Below, piece by piece: positions 36,302 to 47,839 of a stretch of 64,000 bases of DNA. The stretch lies in the NCBI GenBank assembly GCA_011109175.1, contig RDEW01000033.1, positions 372,001 through 436,000 of the forward strand. The letters run 5' to 3'. The translations under genes were made by a program, and so were the position numbers. The notes beneath the pieces are model-generated. The model was not told the DNA's origin and ran no database searches. It worked only from the letters and a program-made list of their open reading frames with translations. Each line of letters starts with the position of its first letter. Position 1 is the first letter of the stretch. This DNA is from Dicyema japonicum. Its lineage: Eukaryota > Dicyemida > Rhombozoa > Dicyemidae.

Positions 36302-38638
36302 ATGTCCTACTGTTACTCTGACTATGAAAACTTAAAGGCAGAAAATTCTGCTTTACAAAGGAGAATTGAGTGCTTAAATTCAAAAGTATTGATTAATATA
36401 TAATCTTAGATCTGTGAGCTAGAAAGCAAATATAACACAGCAACAAATGAACTTTTATCATATCAGGAACAAAATGACAAATACCACGAAAACGACGCAC
36501 GCTTGAGTACTCTTGTCGATCTGAGTCGTCAACAATTGATGGAGAAGACAGTCTCAATGGACAGTATGAGACATGAAATCAACAAATTATTATCCGAAAG
36601 AGATGAATGTAAAGAACAAGCAAAAATTGCCTATCAATCTATAACCGCTTATACTTCTGAAATAAAGTAAGATAATTTACTTATAAATAAAATATAAATT
36701 TAAAATTATTTTTAGTGATTTAAGAGCGGGAAAAGATGATATAGAAAGACGTTTTTATCATGCAGACAATTCAGTGAGATCCTTTTTTAATAAAATGGGA
36801 GACATATTAGGAGAAAATGATATAACATTTGATAAAATATATGAAATTGTATTTAAATTATATATTTTAAGTTTAAATTAAATATTACTAAAGAGAATAA
36901 TTTGAAAGCAAGACTGGATTCTTATGGGGAATCAATAGAAACCGCAGAATTGGAGAGTCGAGCTGCCCGAGAAACAATTCAACGTTTGGCCTCGGAGGTG
37001 ACGACCGAACAACAACTTAATATGAAAAATAAAAATATTTTAAATGAAAAAAATTCGGTAGAATGGGGTTAATGGATATTAATAGGAGATCAATAGATTA
37101 CAGGCTGAGTGCTCAGCGCTTGCAGGAGAAAATAGAGATCTCTGTGGACGTTTGGATTGTGAAAAAAATGATAAATACAATTTGTCTCGTATTTTGACAG
37201 AGAAAACAAATCAGTTGGAGACTATGAGTGCAGATTTTTGTCAGATCAAACAATCCCTCGATATGACGACTCAAGAATTTGACGTCTTTCAATCTCAAGT
37301 GGGGGAAATGGTTTATAATATGGTCCCTGATAAATTCAATAAGGTGCCCTTCGAAACAGGAAATATTTTGGAAACTTTGAAAAGTCGACTAAATGTTGGA
37401 TTAAAAGTAATATCAAGGAAATTGATTCCCTTGAATATAAAATTCGAAAAATAAGTAAAGACTTAGAGGATAGAGATTCCCAAACAAGGGAATATTTTCA
37501 GCAACGTGAGCAGTACAAGAAAATGGAGGCTCAAATGGCTGTGGACATTCGGCAACTAAGAGATTTATTGGCATCAAATGAAATAATAACTGAAGGTTTG
37601 AGAGAATCAAAACAAAATGTTTACTTCAAATATATTTCAGCATATGAGGTTTCTTGAAGATCTTGTTCATAACTTAAAACTTCCAAGCTATATCGAAGGG
37701 GTATCAACAGAATCAATTGCTTTGACACGTGCTCAACAACTTGTTTCAATGGAAACAGAGGCTATGGCCTCTAAGAATTCCCAAGTACATCTTCTTCAAC
37801 GAAAGGTTTATGTTGGACAACAAAATAGACAAAAGCAATGAAGGAACAAATTGACAACAAGGATCTGCACAACACAATGCTTAGAAAGAAAATAATACAA
37901 CTTGAGGAGGAAGCTAAGTCAAAGTCACAATTACAACACCTAAGGGACGACCAACTGCTAAGAGTTTTATATATATTCACTATAGTCTCAAAAATTACAT
38001 AAAATCAACGATAAGTTAAACGAAGAGCTTATTTCAGCCAAGAAGGAAATTCAACAACTTAAAGCTGAACAGTGTGATTTTTCAAAACGAGAAGTAATAA
38101 TTTATTATTATTAGAAATTTATTATTAAAGAAGACACAAATAAAATTAATTATCTAGAAACCACAATTAATTCCCTACAAGAGACTATAGATAAACAGAC
38201 CTTCAAGATAAGCAAACTGAAGGAACAAAAATTAAAGAGAGAGGCCATAATAAATGAAACCAATCCAAGAGTTGAGACAATGGAGAGTCATATTGATGGA
38301 TTGACTCGGTCTCTTGAGGAATGTCGTGAACGTGAAAAACAAGTAAATTGTATTAAAATATTAAGTTACTTGACCTCAGAGAAGCAGTCGCACGCTTATT
38401 ATCTTTGGAAATTACAACTCTGGCAGTCCCTGATTACGAAATTATATCAAGATTGGAGTCTCTAATCAATTCTAGTAAAGTAATAGCCACAAACTACATG
38501 TTTGATGAGGAACCAGAACAACTAAGTGACATGTACAAGCCACAACTCCTATCAGTAACTCAAAAACCAAGAAAACAAATTAAAACAACAAAAATAAACA
38601 AAAAATTAAATATCAAAGTTGACCCAACTAAGTACTAA
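36302..38638 (+). CDS. CCDC170-like coiled-coil protein
   Basis: The ATG at 36302 begins a protein that is coiled coil almost throughout (Lys/Glu/Gln/Leu heptads, few Pro or Gly). At least six short introns were seen, the first at 36386-36409 (24 nt). The C-terminal exon reads 'LLDLREAVARLLSLEITTL', then 'PDYEIISRLESLI', and ends 'KVDPTKY' at 38638. That ending, a 'YHENDARLSTLVDLSR' segment near the N-terminus and the length of about 720 residues all suggest CCDC170, a Golgi/microtubule-associated coiled-coil protein. Coiled coils align easily by chance, so I hold this at about even odds. Other ciliary or centrosomal coiled-coil proteins are possible. Its stop codon abuts that of SRP72 on the other strand. 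Confidence 0.6.
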
Positions 38639-40529
38639 TTATTTCCTTCTTCTTTTTGGTTTCCCTTTCGTTGGTTTAGGTTGTTTCTTTGGTGGAATAG
38701 GATTGGCAGCTTTATTAGCAGCAATTTTGTTAATATCCCTAATAATAAGACAAATAGCAACAATCTATCAGTATTGTCAACAATTCCCTGAGGACCTTTA
38801 ACTACTATACAAGTTCATTTAATAACCTCTCTCTTTTTTCTTTCCTTTTGTAGTCCTCAATGCCTTTGGAACCCATCTCTCAGGATCGACGTTCTTTGTT
38901 TGCATAACACGTTCTGAAATAATCATTACTGATTCACTTTTAGGTCTCTTCTCTCTCTTTATAGTGATATCCACATTTCCTTCACATATTGCAGCATTAT
39001 TCATAATTCTACAATAACAACAAAACATACTCATCAAATTTACACAAATATCCAGAAATCCTTGAAATAAGCTCACAATACTTATTTGGATGTTTCCTCC
39101 ATATAACAGCAGAATATACCCTAATTTGGTAGACAGAGCAGCCAAAAATGAAAGGAGAGGTGGAGAATTCGAATTCCTAGAAAGAAGCTCACACAGTTCA
39201 TCCACCACCTTTTCCACCTGCCCGTTAATAAAAAGCATATTTAGTCGTAGCATAACCAAGTCAATAGACTTTAATAAACAAAGTAAATAACCTCATCACA
39301 TTCCATAAATTTCTAATAGTAAGCAAACAACAAACCCTCAAGAGTTCTTCCATTTTATAATATTCGCCACGTTTAAAATAATATACAACAAGTTTAACTC
39401 TCAAACCACGTGCATCATCAATATTTTTAATATTCTCGATAATATTATCAGAAATTTCTCCCAAATATGTATTTTCGTAAAAGAGGGCCTTCTCTAGAAT
39501 TTTTACATGTATCTCCTTTAGTTTAGACTTGCCAGCCAAGACAGACTCCACGGCTTTCCTCCAAATATCCTCAATAAATAGCTCCTCCTCCGAATCCTTC
39601 ATTTGATATAAATTTAAAGCAGCCAATAAATGATCCTCGCTGTTGTCGAATCTTAACTAACCCCACTAATAACCCCTTTGAGAATATTTCCTTATACACG
39701 TCCATAGATTCTGAGTATTTATCATTTAACTGTAGTAACAGTGCGTATTGAATTCTAGATAAACTATAGATAATACCTCAGTTTTATATGATCACTTTTG
39801 GTACAACTTCCCTCAGCCAACTGTCTGTGAAATAATCCTAATAGTTAAATTAATAAAATATAACAAACAAACAACCACATACCCAAAGACTGTTCCAACA
39901 CATTCATAGCAGTGGAATATTCAGCATTCCTGTAGTGAAGAAGGGATTGGTTGAACAAGAATTCATAGGACTCCTCGTTTTGTGGTGGACACTAAAGTAA
40001 TAATTATTTTAAACTGAATATTCCTGATTCCAGTAATTTACGGCCAAATAATTAATTTGTCTTTCAATAGTAAATTCATCCTTTAGGACAATTAACTGTT
40101 TCATGATATCCCCTGATTCCCTATATCTCCCAAGTTTATATAACTAGAATATTTAGACAACAAAACAATTTGTGATTTCAGTTCCTTCACTGATGAATCA
40201 AATTCTGACACATTTTGTAAACAAAGTAAGGCAGATTCGTCGTTTCCTTGTTTGTGAAGAATATAAGACTTGATGTAATTTATTTTACTCCAATGAAATT
40301 AACAAATACTCGCTTGAATGAGACTCCAAGGATTCGAAAGCTTCTTTGTGTCTATTGGTGAAGATCAGAGCCATGGACTTGACAATTATTACATTCTCGT
40401 TTTCTGCTTTATCACTTTTTATTACTATTTTAAAGTTGTTTTATTACTTTTGTTGCACGTTTTTATTATTTCCTTGTGATTTCTATTTTTACAGTGATTT
40501 TCGAGAACAGTGAATAAGTCTTCAGACAT
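38639..40529 (-). CDS. SRP72: SRP72, signal recognition particle protein
   Basis: SRP72 binds 7SL RNA together with SRP68 and is needed for ER targeting. The ATG at 40529 begins 'MSEDLFTVLENHCKNRNHK', matching the first TPR of animal SRP72. Further helix-turn-helix TPR-like repeats follow ('VVYYFKRGEYYKMEELL'). The C-terminal RNA-binding motif is clear: 'VDPERWVPKAL', followed by basic stretches, 'KGPQG' and a final 'PKPTKGKPKRRRK'. The last two introns (38805-38826, 22 nt; 38749-38771, 23 nt) must be removed to see this tail. About 560 residues are predicted, against 671 in human. The stop codon (38639-38641) immediately follows the last base of the convergent coiled-coil gene. Confidence 0.85.
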
Positions 40530-40639
40530 CACAAGAATAGGAATGCCTCAGCAATTTTATAATCAAAAATAAATAATTATTTTATTATTTAAATATATAA
40601 ATTAATTAAATCCAATACACAGAAATCATCTAAGAAATA

Positions 40640-41037
40640 AAACTCGAATGTCCTGGCTATCCACGATCTCGCGGAAAGGACTGTACAATATGTGTGACTG
40701 TACACCAATGAGTCTCGAGATCATAAGCTCTCGTTGGAGACTCTTTGAACACGTCCTAAGGTTGGACCTGACATCCCCCCTCCCGAATATTGTCATGGAA
40801 GATTACTACTCCTCCCATGTAAAACGTTTTTGTGGAAGACCAAGAACTACCCTCCCGGTCGTTTTAATAGGCGATCTGAAAGGCACAAAGAAAACACTAG
40901 CATCTGCTGATGACCTGGACACCTTGAGGGATCTGTCTAAGAACAGAAAAGCCTGGAATTAGCTAACTCTTTCTCTTGTCTTGTTTGTTGCACATGCGGG
41001 GCTATAAATATTATGGTTCTCGTGAAAGTACTAACAA
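40640..41037 (+). mobile_element. LINE-B1 3' end
   Basis: A 104-codon frame (40648-40962) carries the typical C-terminus of this LINE family ('SSRWRLFEHVLRLDL', 'GRPRTTLPVVLIGDLKG', 'DDLDTLRDLSKNRKAW'). After the stop comes a tail 'gggctataaatattatggtt' plus 'ctcgtgaaag', then A/T repeats. This tail is the one carried by the tRNA-derived SINEs at 30423 and 52317. Confidence 0.8.
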
Positions 41038-41049
41038 TAATAAGCACAT

Positions 41050-42955
41050 AAGAACTTGCTCGTGGACTCACGCTCATATGGAGAAGCTGTAACAAATAGT
41101 GATCATAGGATAACGGTGACTCGGATATGCATGCGGAAACTATTTGGTAAGATTGCTCAGAACGATCTAGCTAACATTAAACATCGAAGACTTGCTACAG
41201 AGAAACTGATAAACAACACCATGAAACGAGAAAATTTCAAGACAACATCGAGCAACACACATCACAACTAAATATGGAAGAAAAGCCAGACATTCTCCTG
41301 GAAAAGTTGATCGAGGCTGTTAAACAGGCTGAGACAGATACTATCGGCTACAGAAGCATCCGCTCGAACAACAACTATGCATATTATGATTCAAGACTAA
41401 GAAAAATGTCAGAGCGCCAAAGAAACATCTGAGAATTGAAAATTGCTGTTTGAACACCAAAAGAGAACTAAGGAATCAACGAAACAGAATCCTTCATGAA
41501 ATAAGAGTCCGGGCACGTCTATTATGAACGAAATACTTAGACGAGAAGGATACCGAAATTGAAAAGCTCTCTCCTGAAAATCAAATGTTCATGACTGTAC
41601 GGTTCCTTAATCGGGGTTTCCGAAATTCCAAAATATGGATATGGGATGAATCGGAACACTTAATATCGGATGTGGGACAAAGCCTCACGAATTGCTGACC
41701 ACTTTCAGAAACAATTCCAAACAGATGATCCCTATGCACCCACATTTATTGGGCATCCGCGGAGCTTGTCAAACGAAATAACACTTTGGAACCATCGCTG
41801 GATCACTGCAATATGTCAGAGTACAAACGATCCATTCATATCCTGGAAATCGACATGAGCAAGGCTTTTGACAGGATCAACAGGAGTAAACTACTTACCG
41901 TGTTGAAAGACGTTGTCGACAACGACAGTATGCGCATGACACATGCTATTATCTGAGTTGGCACTAAGGAGTCTAGACCTTTTTCTACCAATGTTGGAAC
42001 CCCACAAGGGGACACTCTATCTCCCGTATTATTTATCATCTACCTGGAGGCTGCACTGAGAGATCTAAGAAAACAAATTGGATCTCTAGACAGCCACTTC
42101 ATGGAACTCATTTACGCGGATGACGTCGATTTCGTCACTGAAGATCGGGAATTTATAGAAGTTATTATGGAGAAAGCGAAAACAATTTTTAGTAAATGGT
42201 CCCTTAAAGTCAATGAAGACAAAACTGAAATAACCACCATTGAAAAAACGCCAACCCGCGTTGAGGAAAAGTGGAGGAACATCCAAAAATTCGGATCGTT
42301 ACTTGGCGATTCAGAAGATATCACACGACGAAAGATATTGGCCACAGTAGCACTTAAACATTACAATCCATTCTGATGAGAAAAAATCAAATTCCTACTA
42401 AGATGCGATTACGCTTATATAATGGATTTGTCCACAAGTCCTCATGTTCAACGCAGGTACTTGGGGAACATCAAAGAAAGATATGGAACAACTTGACTCT
42501 TTTCACAGAGGCTAACTAAGAGAACTCCTTGGATTCTCTTAACCAAAAAAAATCTCAAACAATAAATTATACAAACTGACTGATTGTGGATCAATAAGTC
42601 TGAACGTACTTATTTTTATTATTGAACCAACAAAAAAAACTTGAAGCACGCTGGCGCCTTTTAGGACATATTCTACGGATGGTGAACAGACACCATGCAA
42701 TGCCGCCATGGAAAAATTATCTCCTGCAGTCAGAGGACGTCCAAGAAGTTGTCTTCCAAGGACACTCGTGGAAGATTACGCAATGATCGGGGGCCGACTG
42801 ATAGATGCGGGCGATCTGGACGAAATCAGGAAACGAGCACGACAACGAAAAGGATGAAAAAGACTAGCGGAAAGATAATCGAAAAACATAGCACAAGCGA
42901 AACCATAAACAGTGTTTACTGGTAACGCGAATGTGCTTTAGCCAAGACGCGTGGT
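41050..42955 (+). mobile_element. LINE-B2 element, frameshifted
   Basis: The left part reads as the end of an apurinic-type endonuclease ('SDHRITVTRICMRKLFG'). The RT follows with 'IDMSKAFDRINRSKLL', 'GTPQGDTLSPVLFIIYLEAAL' split around 42000, and the catalytic box 'LIYADDVDFV' near 42105. Next come 'KWRNIQKFGSLLGDSEDITR' and the tail domain ('RWRLLGHILRMVNRHHAM'). Stops and frameshifts break it. The 3' end 'aatgtgctttagcc' is shared with copies at 8425 and 32270 and, in diverged form, with a SINE at 45634. Confidence 0.75.
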
Positions 42956-43240
42956 GCTACATGAATCGTGGTTCCATGTGGCTACTTGATTGAAGATTTC
43001 TGTTTGTTACTTCTGTTCCTCATCTCCCCTCTTTTACTAGAGTGACGTCATCTCATGTAGCACTCAGTGCCAGGGTAGTGTGAAAAAGGATCATTTGCTC
43101 TCCCCCACTCTACTGAAGGAGTTTCCACAACTGCAAGGAATGGACGTCTCCTACCTTTTATGCTGGTTCTGGGTGACCTGTGATTGCTTCTGTGAACGTG
43201 GGAATGGGATACACTTAATTAGTTGTTAAATATATAAATT
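42950..43240 (+). repeat. Dispersed repeat, family A
   Basis: It starts with the family head 'cgcgtggtgctacatgaat' exactly where LINE-B2 ends, and continues with 'aaaggatcatttgctctccc' and 'ggagtttccacaactgcaa', in reverse orientation to 680-1005. It ends near 'cacttaattagttgttaaat'. Confidence 0.75.
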
Positions 43241-43317
43241 AACTTGTGGAGTCTAATAACTGGGAATGGTAATTTGGTACTTGCCTTGTAGTCAACCTAC
43301 CCCAATATTCATAGACC

Positions 43318-43480
43318 CATTTCGCCTGTCTACAAAAGAAAATAGATTGTACAAAAGTTCCCTTTTCCGATAGATTTCTCTGCAGGAATGAGAGAAGGCT
43401 CTTTCGTACTGTAGTGGAAACAATGAAAGACCACAGACGTAGGATAGCTCAGTTGATTGCGGGGACTGAGATCACCTATT
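43318..43480 (+). mobile_element. LINE-C 3' end fragment
   Basis: The translation around 'QKFPFPIDF', 'VETMKDHRRRIAQLIAGTEIT' matches the C-terminus of the LINE-C copy at 48994 ('GTMETHRLRMARLVAGTGIT'). Confidence 0.65.
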
Positions 43481-43489
43481 TTACGTTTT

Positions 43490-43991
43490 ATAGGGTTTCC
43501 CGACCATTAGCGTCACATTCACATGACAATAGCGTCACTAAAATTTTTAAGGGTAAAAACAATCTTTATTTTTAATTTTCTCATTTTCAACATCTCCTCT
43601 AAAAACATAATTTTTCCACTTGGTGAATAAATTCTCAATTGGATTGAGAAATGGCGAGTAAGGGGTAATGCAACATGGAGGTTGTCCGTAAATTCTGAAT
43701 ACAGGCATTATCACAGATATCTGGTCTTCAATTCCCTATTCACAACAAAGATTTTGTAAGGATTAGTAATGGACGCAATTTCTGGTTATGATGGCCCCTA
43801 CAAAAATATTAGTAGAAGTTTTTGAAGTGGCTCTTTCTCGTTTTGGTCTTTAGGATACTGAAAATCCGACCTCATAATGGGTTTTAAGATGTTTTTTTAT
43901 CCAAAAATATATTTACCCTTATCCTATCTTAATTATTAGAAAGTTACGCTATTGATCGGAAAAGTTACGTTGACGGTCGGGAAACCCTATA
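43490..43991 (-). mobile_element. Short Tc1/mariner-type transposon with ~50-bp inverted repeats
   Basis: Both ends carry 'tagggtttcccgacc' in inverted orientation, with about 50 imperfectly matching bases at each side (43490-43538 and 43942-43991), flanked by TA. The minus strand keeps the C-terminal end of a DDE transposase: 'ITPYSPFLNPIENLFTKWKN', the block after the second aspartate in Tc1/mariner/IS630 transposases. The rest of the transposase is lost, so at about 500 bp it is a deletion derivative. A second, left-truncated copy is at 54415-54725. Confidence 0.75.
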
Positions 43992-44340
43992 AACAGCGAT
44001 TACCTGCGAAGACATAATAAAGCGGTTAAATGTATACAGCACCCGTGTCGTCAATATGGAATTAAGAAGAATAAGAGACTCAAGACACACTCCGTGCAGC
44101 CTATTGTTGCAAATGGGTCTGTAAAGGTTCGAATGGATACAACAATAGCTACGGACACGAAGGTACAAAATAAAAAGCCGGACATATTAGTGTTCGACAA
44201 GATGAAAATACAATAATCTAAAAAAGTGAGAATCACATCCCAATAATCGCTAAAGCATGTATAGCAGGCACACGTCTGACTAAGACCGACAATAAGAATG
44301 CTGATTCCAGAGTGGACAGTATTTGAGGAATGTTAGGTGT
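43992..44340 (+). mobile_element. REL-B endonuclease fragment
   Basis: The plus-strand translation 'KTHSVQPIVANGSVKVRMD' followed by 'KKPDILVFDKMKIQ' and 'VRITSQ' matches the endonuclease of the copy at 34201-34554 ('RTHKVQSVVENTRVQIKVD', 'NKPDIVVHDKEYG', 'VGITSQ'). In-frame stops show that it is dead. Confidence 0.65.
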
Positions 44341-45035
44341 AGCAGTAACCACTGTGGCAATTAATTTAATACTTTGGCATTTATAAATTGTTTTAGGGTT
44401 TACCGACTTTAATTTTACTTAATTCTGTTCAACCAAGATTAGATTCAGCCTTCCTTTGCAATCTGGAAATTTCACCTTTTCTAACTTGGTGACCTACCAA
44501 CGCCAACACTATCCTGTCCTGAAGCTTTATGGGATATTTATCGAGGACCTTCTTAGACTCCAATCTAAATCGGGGACTTGTGCAGGGGAAGATATTAAAA
44601 ATGAAAATTCAGACTCTGACAAATTATTTATTCAACGTCGGCACCCATTATTAAAACGGATCATTTATTCTCTCCCATTTCACCTGTTCATTCTTGAAAC
44701 TGCTAGAACTGACGTTTTCTTCCCCTTCCTCTAATTCTGGATGAAGTCGAAAGGACTGACCATAAATTAGTTATATATACGTAAAATAACGATGTGAGTG
44801 GATAACACCGACTAAAGTGGGAAAACTTCTGATGAGACATGAACCTTCTAATGGTTGTGCCTTTCTTCACATAAATAGCTGAGATTCTTGATTTTAAATA
44901 AAACAAGTTAAAAAAATAACTAAGAGCAATCCTATATGTTTAGTATAAAATCAATGAATCCAAAATAAACGGGTCCAGTTAGCAAATTGGTTTATGGTGA
45001 GTACTTATACTGCTCAAAGTGTCTACTTGGTTTCA
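44341..45035. other. No recognisable gene
   Basis: A 92-codon plus-strand frame (44456-44734) has no recognisable domain and no clear splice partners. The rest is AT-rich. It could be an exon of an unrecognised gene, but nothing beyond its length supports that. Confidence 0.3.
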
Positions 45036-45250
45036 CAGATTCCTTCTTTTTTATGAAGAAAGAAACCTGGGCCTAAAGTTTTCTTCCCAGTCGATTTCTT
45101 GTGCAAGCTTGAGGGAAAGTGCTTTCTGGAAGCAGGGGGTACAATGGAAGGCCACTAACATAAGATGACGATGCTAATTGGGGAATTGGGTTCACTAACT
45201 GTTTGACTGTATTCTGTCTTTCTCTGTAACTCGGGGTTATACAATCTCGT
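45036..45250 (+). mobile_element. LINE-C 3' end fragment, decayed
   Basis: Sequence and layout parallel 43318-43480 and 48800-49050: a 'ttcccagtcgatttcttgtgc' block, then the 'acaatggaaggccac' block and the 'ctgtttgactgtattctgtc' 3' tail. Confidence 0.5.
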
Positions 45251-45264
45251 GGTGTAGCAATAAA

Positions 45265-45430
45265 GTCTCATATTTTTGAATAAAATCGGCCTTTTTGTAT
45301 TTTCTAGTGTAAATTAATAAGCGAATAATTAAATAAAGATTTAAAAAAATATCATTTGACGGAAGCATATAATTTTTCTCCAAACATTTTGAGACAATTC
45401 CCTCCCACATCATGACCATCTTGATAACTT
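45265..45430 (-). mobile_element. REL-B C-terminal fragment
   Basis: The minus strand reads 'MVMMWEGIVSKCLEKNYM', corresponding to 'IVMTWEGIATKYHKDYL' just after the endonuclease in the copy at 34201-34554. Confidence 0.5.
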
Positions 45431-45633
45431 ATCAATAGTTCTCTCGAAGGAGGACATGTCAGTCTCAAAATACCTCGAACAGATATAAAATTAAGTTAAA
45501 TCCCCAAAATATCAAAGCATAAACATCGAATTGACTAGAGATACAAGATAAGCCAGTTCAATTCTTACATAGGAACGACACGTGGGTATCCATCTCAATT
45601 TCGCCTAACCCATCCATTAAAAGGTAAGAAAAA

Positions 45634-45937
45634 GTAAGCACTACCGCGTTGCCATAAACACGTAAAATTCCTAGGGTTTCGCTCGTGCAGGACACACACT
45701 TTATTTAAGTGAAGAACAGTTATTATAACTAATCGTAGAGGGAGAACCAAGGAATGCTCTTCACTTCTTTGTTTTTTCTTGGTGTATGTCAGTTCCGCAG
45801 TGAACCTCCACTGATGACAGCGTCACTCGTCAAGCCTTTTAGCATCGTAGATGCGTGGAATCTTCCACCAAGTGAACAGCAGCGAGAATCGAACCCGTGA
45901 CCTAAGCCACTTTGCCCGACACCTAACCACTATGCCA
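45634..45937 (-). repeat. tRNA-derived SINE with a LINE-B2-like tail
   Basis: On the minus strand it has box A ('ggcatagtggttagg') and box B ('gggttcgattctc') of an RNA polymerase III promoter, then the same body as the copy at 52317 ('ggaagattccacgcatctac', 'ttcactgcggaactgacat'). After 'gtgtgtcctgc' it departs and ends 'cgagcgaaacc' ... 'gtgtttatggcaacgcg', resembling the 3' end of LINE-B2 rather than LINE-B1. Confidence 0.8.
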
Positions 45938-46005
45938 ACTCATCCATTAATAACCAATTTAACCACTTTTTACTGATAAAAACAAAATTAGACAAATAAC
46001 AAAAT

Positions 46006-47700
46006 TTATAAAAACTTAGAAGCCAAAGCCTCAATCTCAGCCAATGATTTGTTCTCCAAGCAATCAGTCTTACGCGACTTATTCCTTCCTGTGGTCCCGG
46101 ACACGACAACCTTCCGTTTTCTCGCCTTACTCTTTCCCTCAACAGCCTACAAATAATCTAGGGTAAATCACTTTGCTCTGAACTATCAATTGTTTCTCCA
46201 GAAACCGAAGTCGCGGAGTAACAGAAAGTCCCATAGACCTAAAATCGTGAAAATGACAAATACCGTGAAAATTCCGCGAGATTCAGTTTCTTAACGTCGA
46301 ATAACTCCTTATCCGCTGCATAAAAGACCCACTTGGCGTATGAGAGGATGGCCTTCTTGCATGCGTCGTTCAATTCTGGACTGTTGGCACAGCAGGACTG
46401 GACTCGACTAGTCACATCCACGTGGGTCTCACAGTTGATCTCAATTATGGGGATTCGGTGATTCAGTAACTTCTCAACAAAGTACAACTCAGAGTCCAGC
46501 AAAATCAGCAGGGAATGTCCACGATTTTGGTACCTCGCAGTCCTCCCAACTCTGTGGATATACGAATCAACAGAGTCGGGACAGTCGAGCTGAATCACCC
46601 AGTCGACCGCAGCAAAGTCTAATCCACGTGCTGCCAAATCAGTAGCAATAAGAGCAGAGTAATTCCTGTTCTCAAACTCTTCACAAACGCGACTCCTTTG
46701 ATGTTGTTTCATTCCACCGTGAAGACACCCAACTTTGATCCTCATGGCTTTCAGAAGCCCCTCCAGATACTTACCTGTTTACACGTGGATAGGAACACAA
46801 TCATCCTCCGCTTTTTCATCACAAGTCCACACAAAACGCTCAGTTTCTGGCCTATTCCGCATTTTATATATTTCTGCATTGATTTCACGGTGATACCTGT
46901 TTCAGGCCGTTGGGGGTGGAAAACTCTGAGTGTTCATGAACGGAAATATAAAGAGGACTGGTCACATGTAGTCGACTCAAATCGGTCACAGACTTTGTTA
47001 GCGTGGCTGAGAACAACAGGTTCTGTCTCTTTTGGGGCAACAATTCGAGGATGTAATTTAGGGTCTCCGAAAACCCCAAGTCAAGGGTACGGTCAGCCTC
47101 GTCCAGCACTACAGTGATCATGGACAACAAACCTAGCACTCGAAGGTTCAGACTCTCACCCTCTTCTAAGAATTCCAGAAGTCTTCCAGGGGTTCCCACA
47201 ATTATGTTGGGACTCGATTTTGTTGGTCTTTTCGCCTCCTATGAGCAGTCCCCGTGTAAACACGTGCTCAGAACAAATTCCGTCGAGGACCTTAAATATT
47301 TGAGAGGCCAACTCCCTCGTAGGGGACACTATGAGAGCTGTCAGTCCATCAAGATGAGTGACATGTGCCCAATAAAGAGACTCAACAACCTTGATGAGTA
47401 TGATATGTACTGGAATAAGGAATGCAAGGGTTTTTCCTGATCCCGTCTTTGCTGCGGCCAACAAGTTTTGTCCCCGAAGAGCTGGAAGGATTGCTTCCCT
47501 CTGGATGTCCGTTACTTCCTGCCACTGGGTCAATCCATTGAGAGTGCGGTCAGACAAAGGAAGGTCAGTAAACTTTTTAATATTTTCCGTTGAAGTGATC
47601 TTTAATACTTATATGACGTTACAGTAGATAGTTTATTCTTTAGTTTAGAAATTTCTTGAATTGTATCGTGATTCTTGCTTTTACTAGACTTTCTTCCCAT
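46006..47700 (-). CDS. DDX10: DDX10/Dbp4-type DEAD-box RNA helicase, two apparent frameshifts
   Basis: A nucleolar helicase that in yeast (Dbp4) releases U14 snoRNA during 18S rRNA maturation. All helicase motifs are present: 'AAKTGSGKT', 'PTRELA', 'GTPGRLL', 'LDEADR', 'FSATLTKSV', 'TDLAARGLDF' and 'HRVGRTARY'. After these, 'LNHRIPIIEI' and 'SMGLSVTPRLRFLEKQL' are typical of DDX10. Introns were placed at 47600-47622, 47390-47410, 46874-46896, 46239-46263 and 46147-46171 (21-25 nt). The start is the ATG at 47700 and the stop is at 46006. The frame slips near 47208-47214 (between 'KIES' and 'NIIVGTPG') and near 46771-46776 (between 'FLSTCKQ' and 'YLEGLLKAM'), and no GT...AG intron explains either. 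They are sequence errors or the gene is damaged. About 525 residues are predicted, lacking the long acidic/basic C-terminal extension of human DDX10 (875). Confidence 0.85.
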
Positions 47701-47839
47701 ATGGCACGTAAAATTTTAAATTTAAATTTAAAAATAATTTATTACTTATTTCATAAAAGTTTTATTGTTGTAATTAATTTTAAATCTTCCATATCATAGA
47801 TGGATTTAATTTACAATGGTCTCGATTGACATCAATAAA

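Noticed and set aside
38619-38801. 60-codon hydrophobic plus-strand frame, possible small membrane protein
   Set aside because: On the minus strand this stretch encodes the Lys-rich tail of SRP72 across two short introns. The hydrophobic reading is its antisense.
46698-47117. 139-codon plus-strand frame
   Set aside because: Antisense shadow of DDX10 helicase exons.
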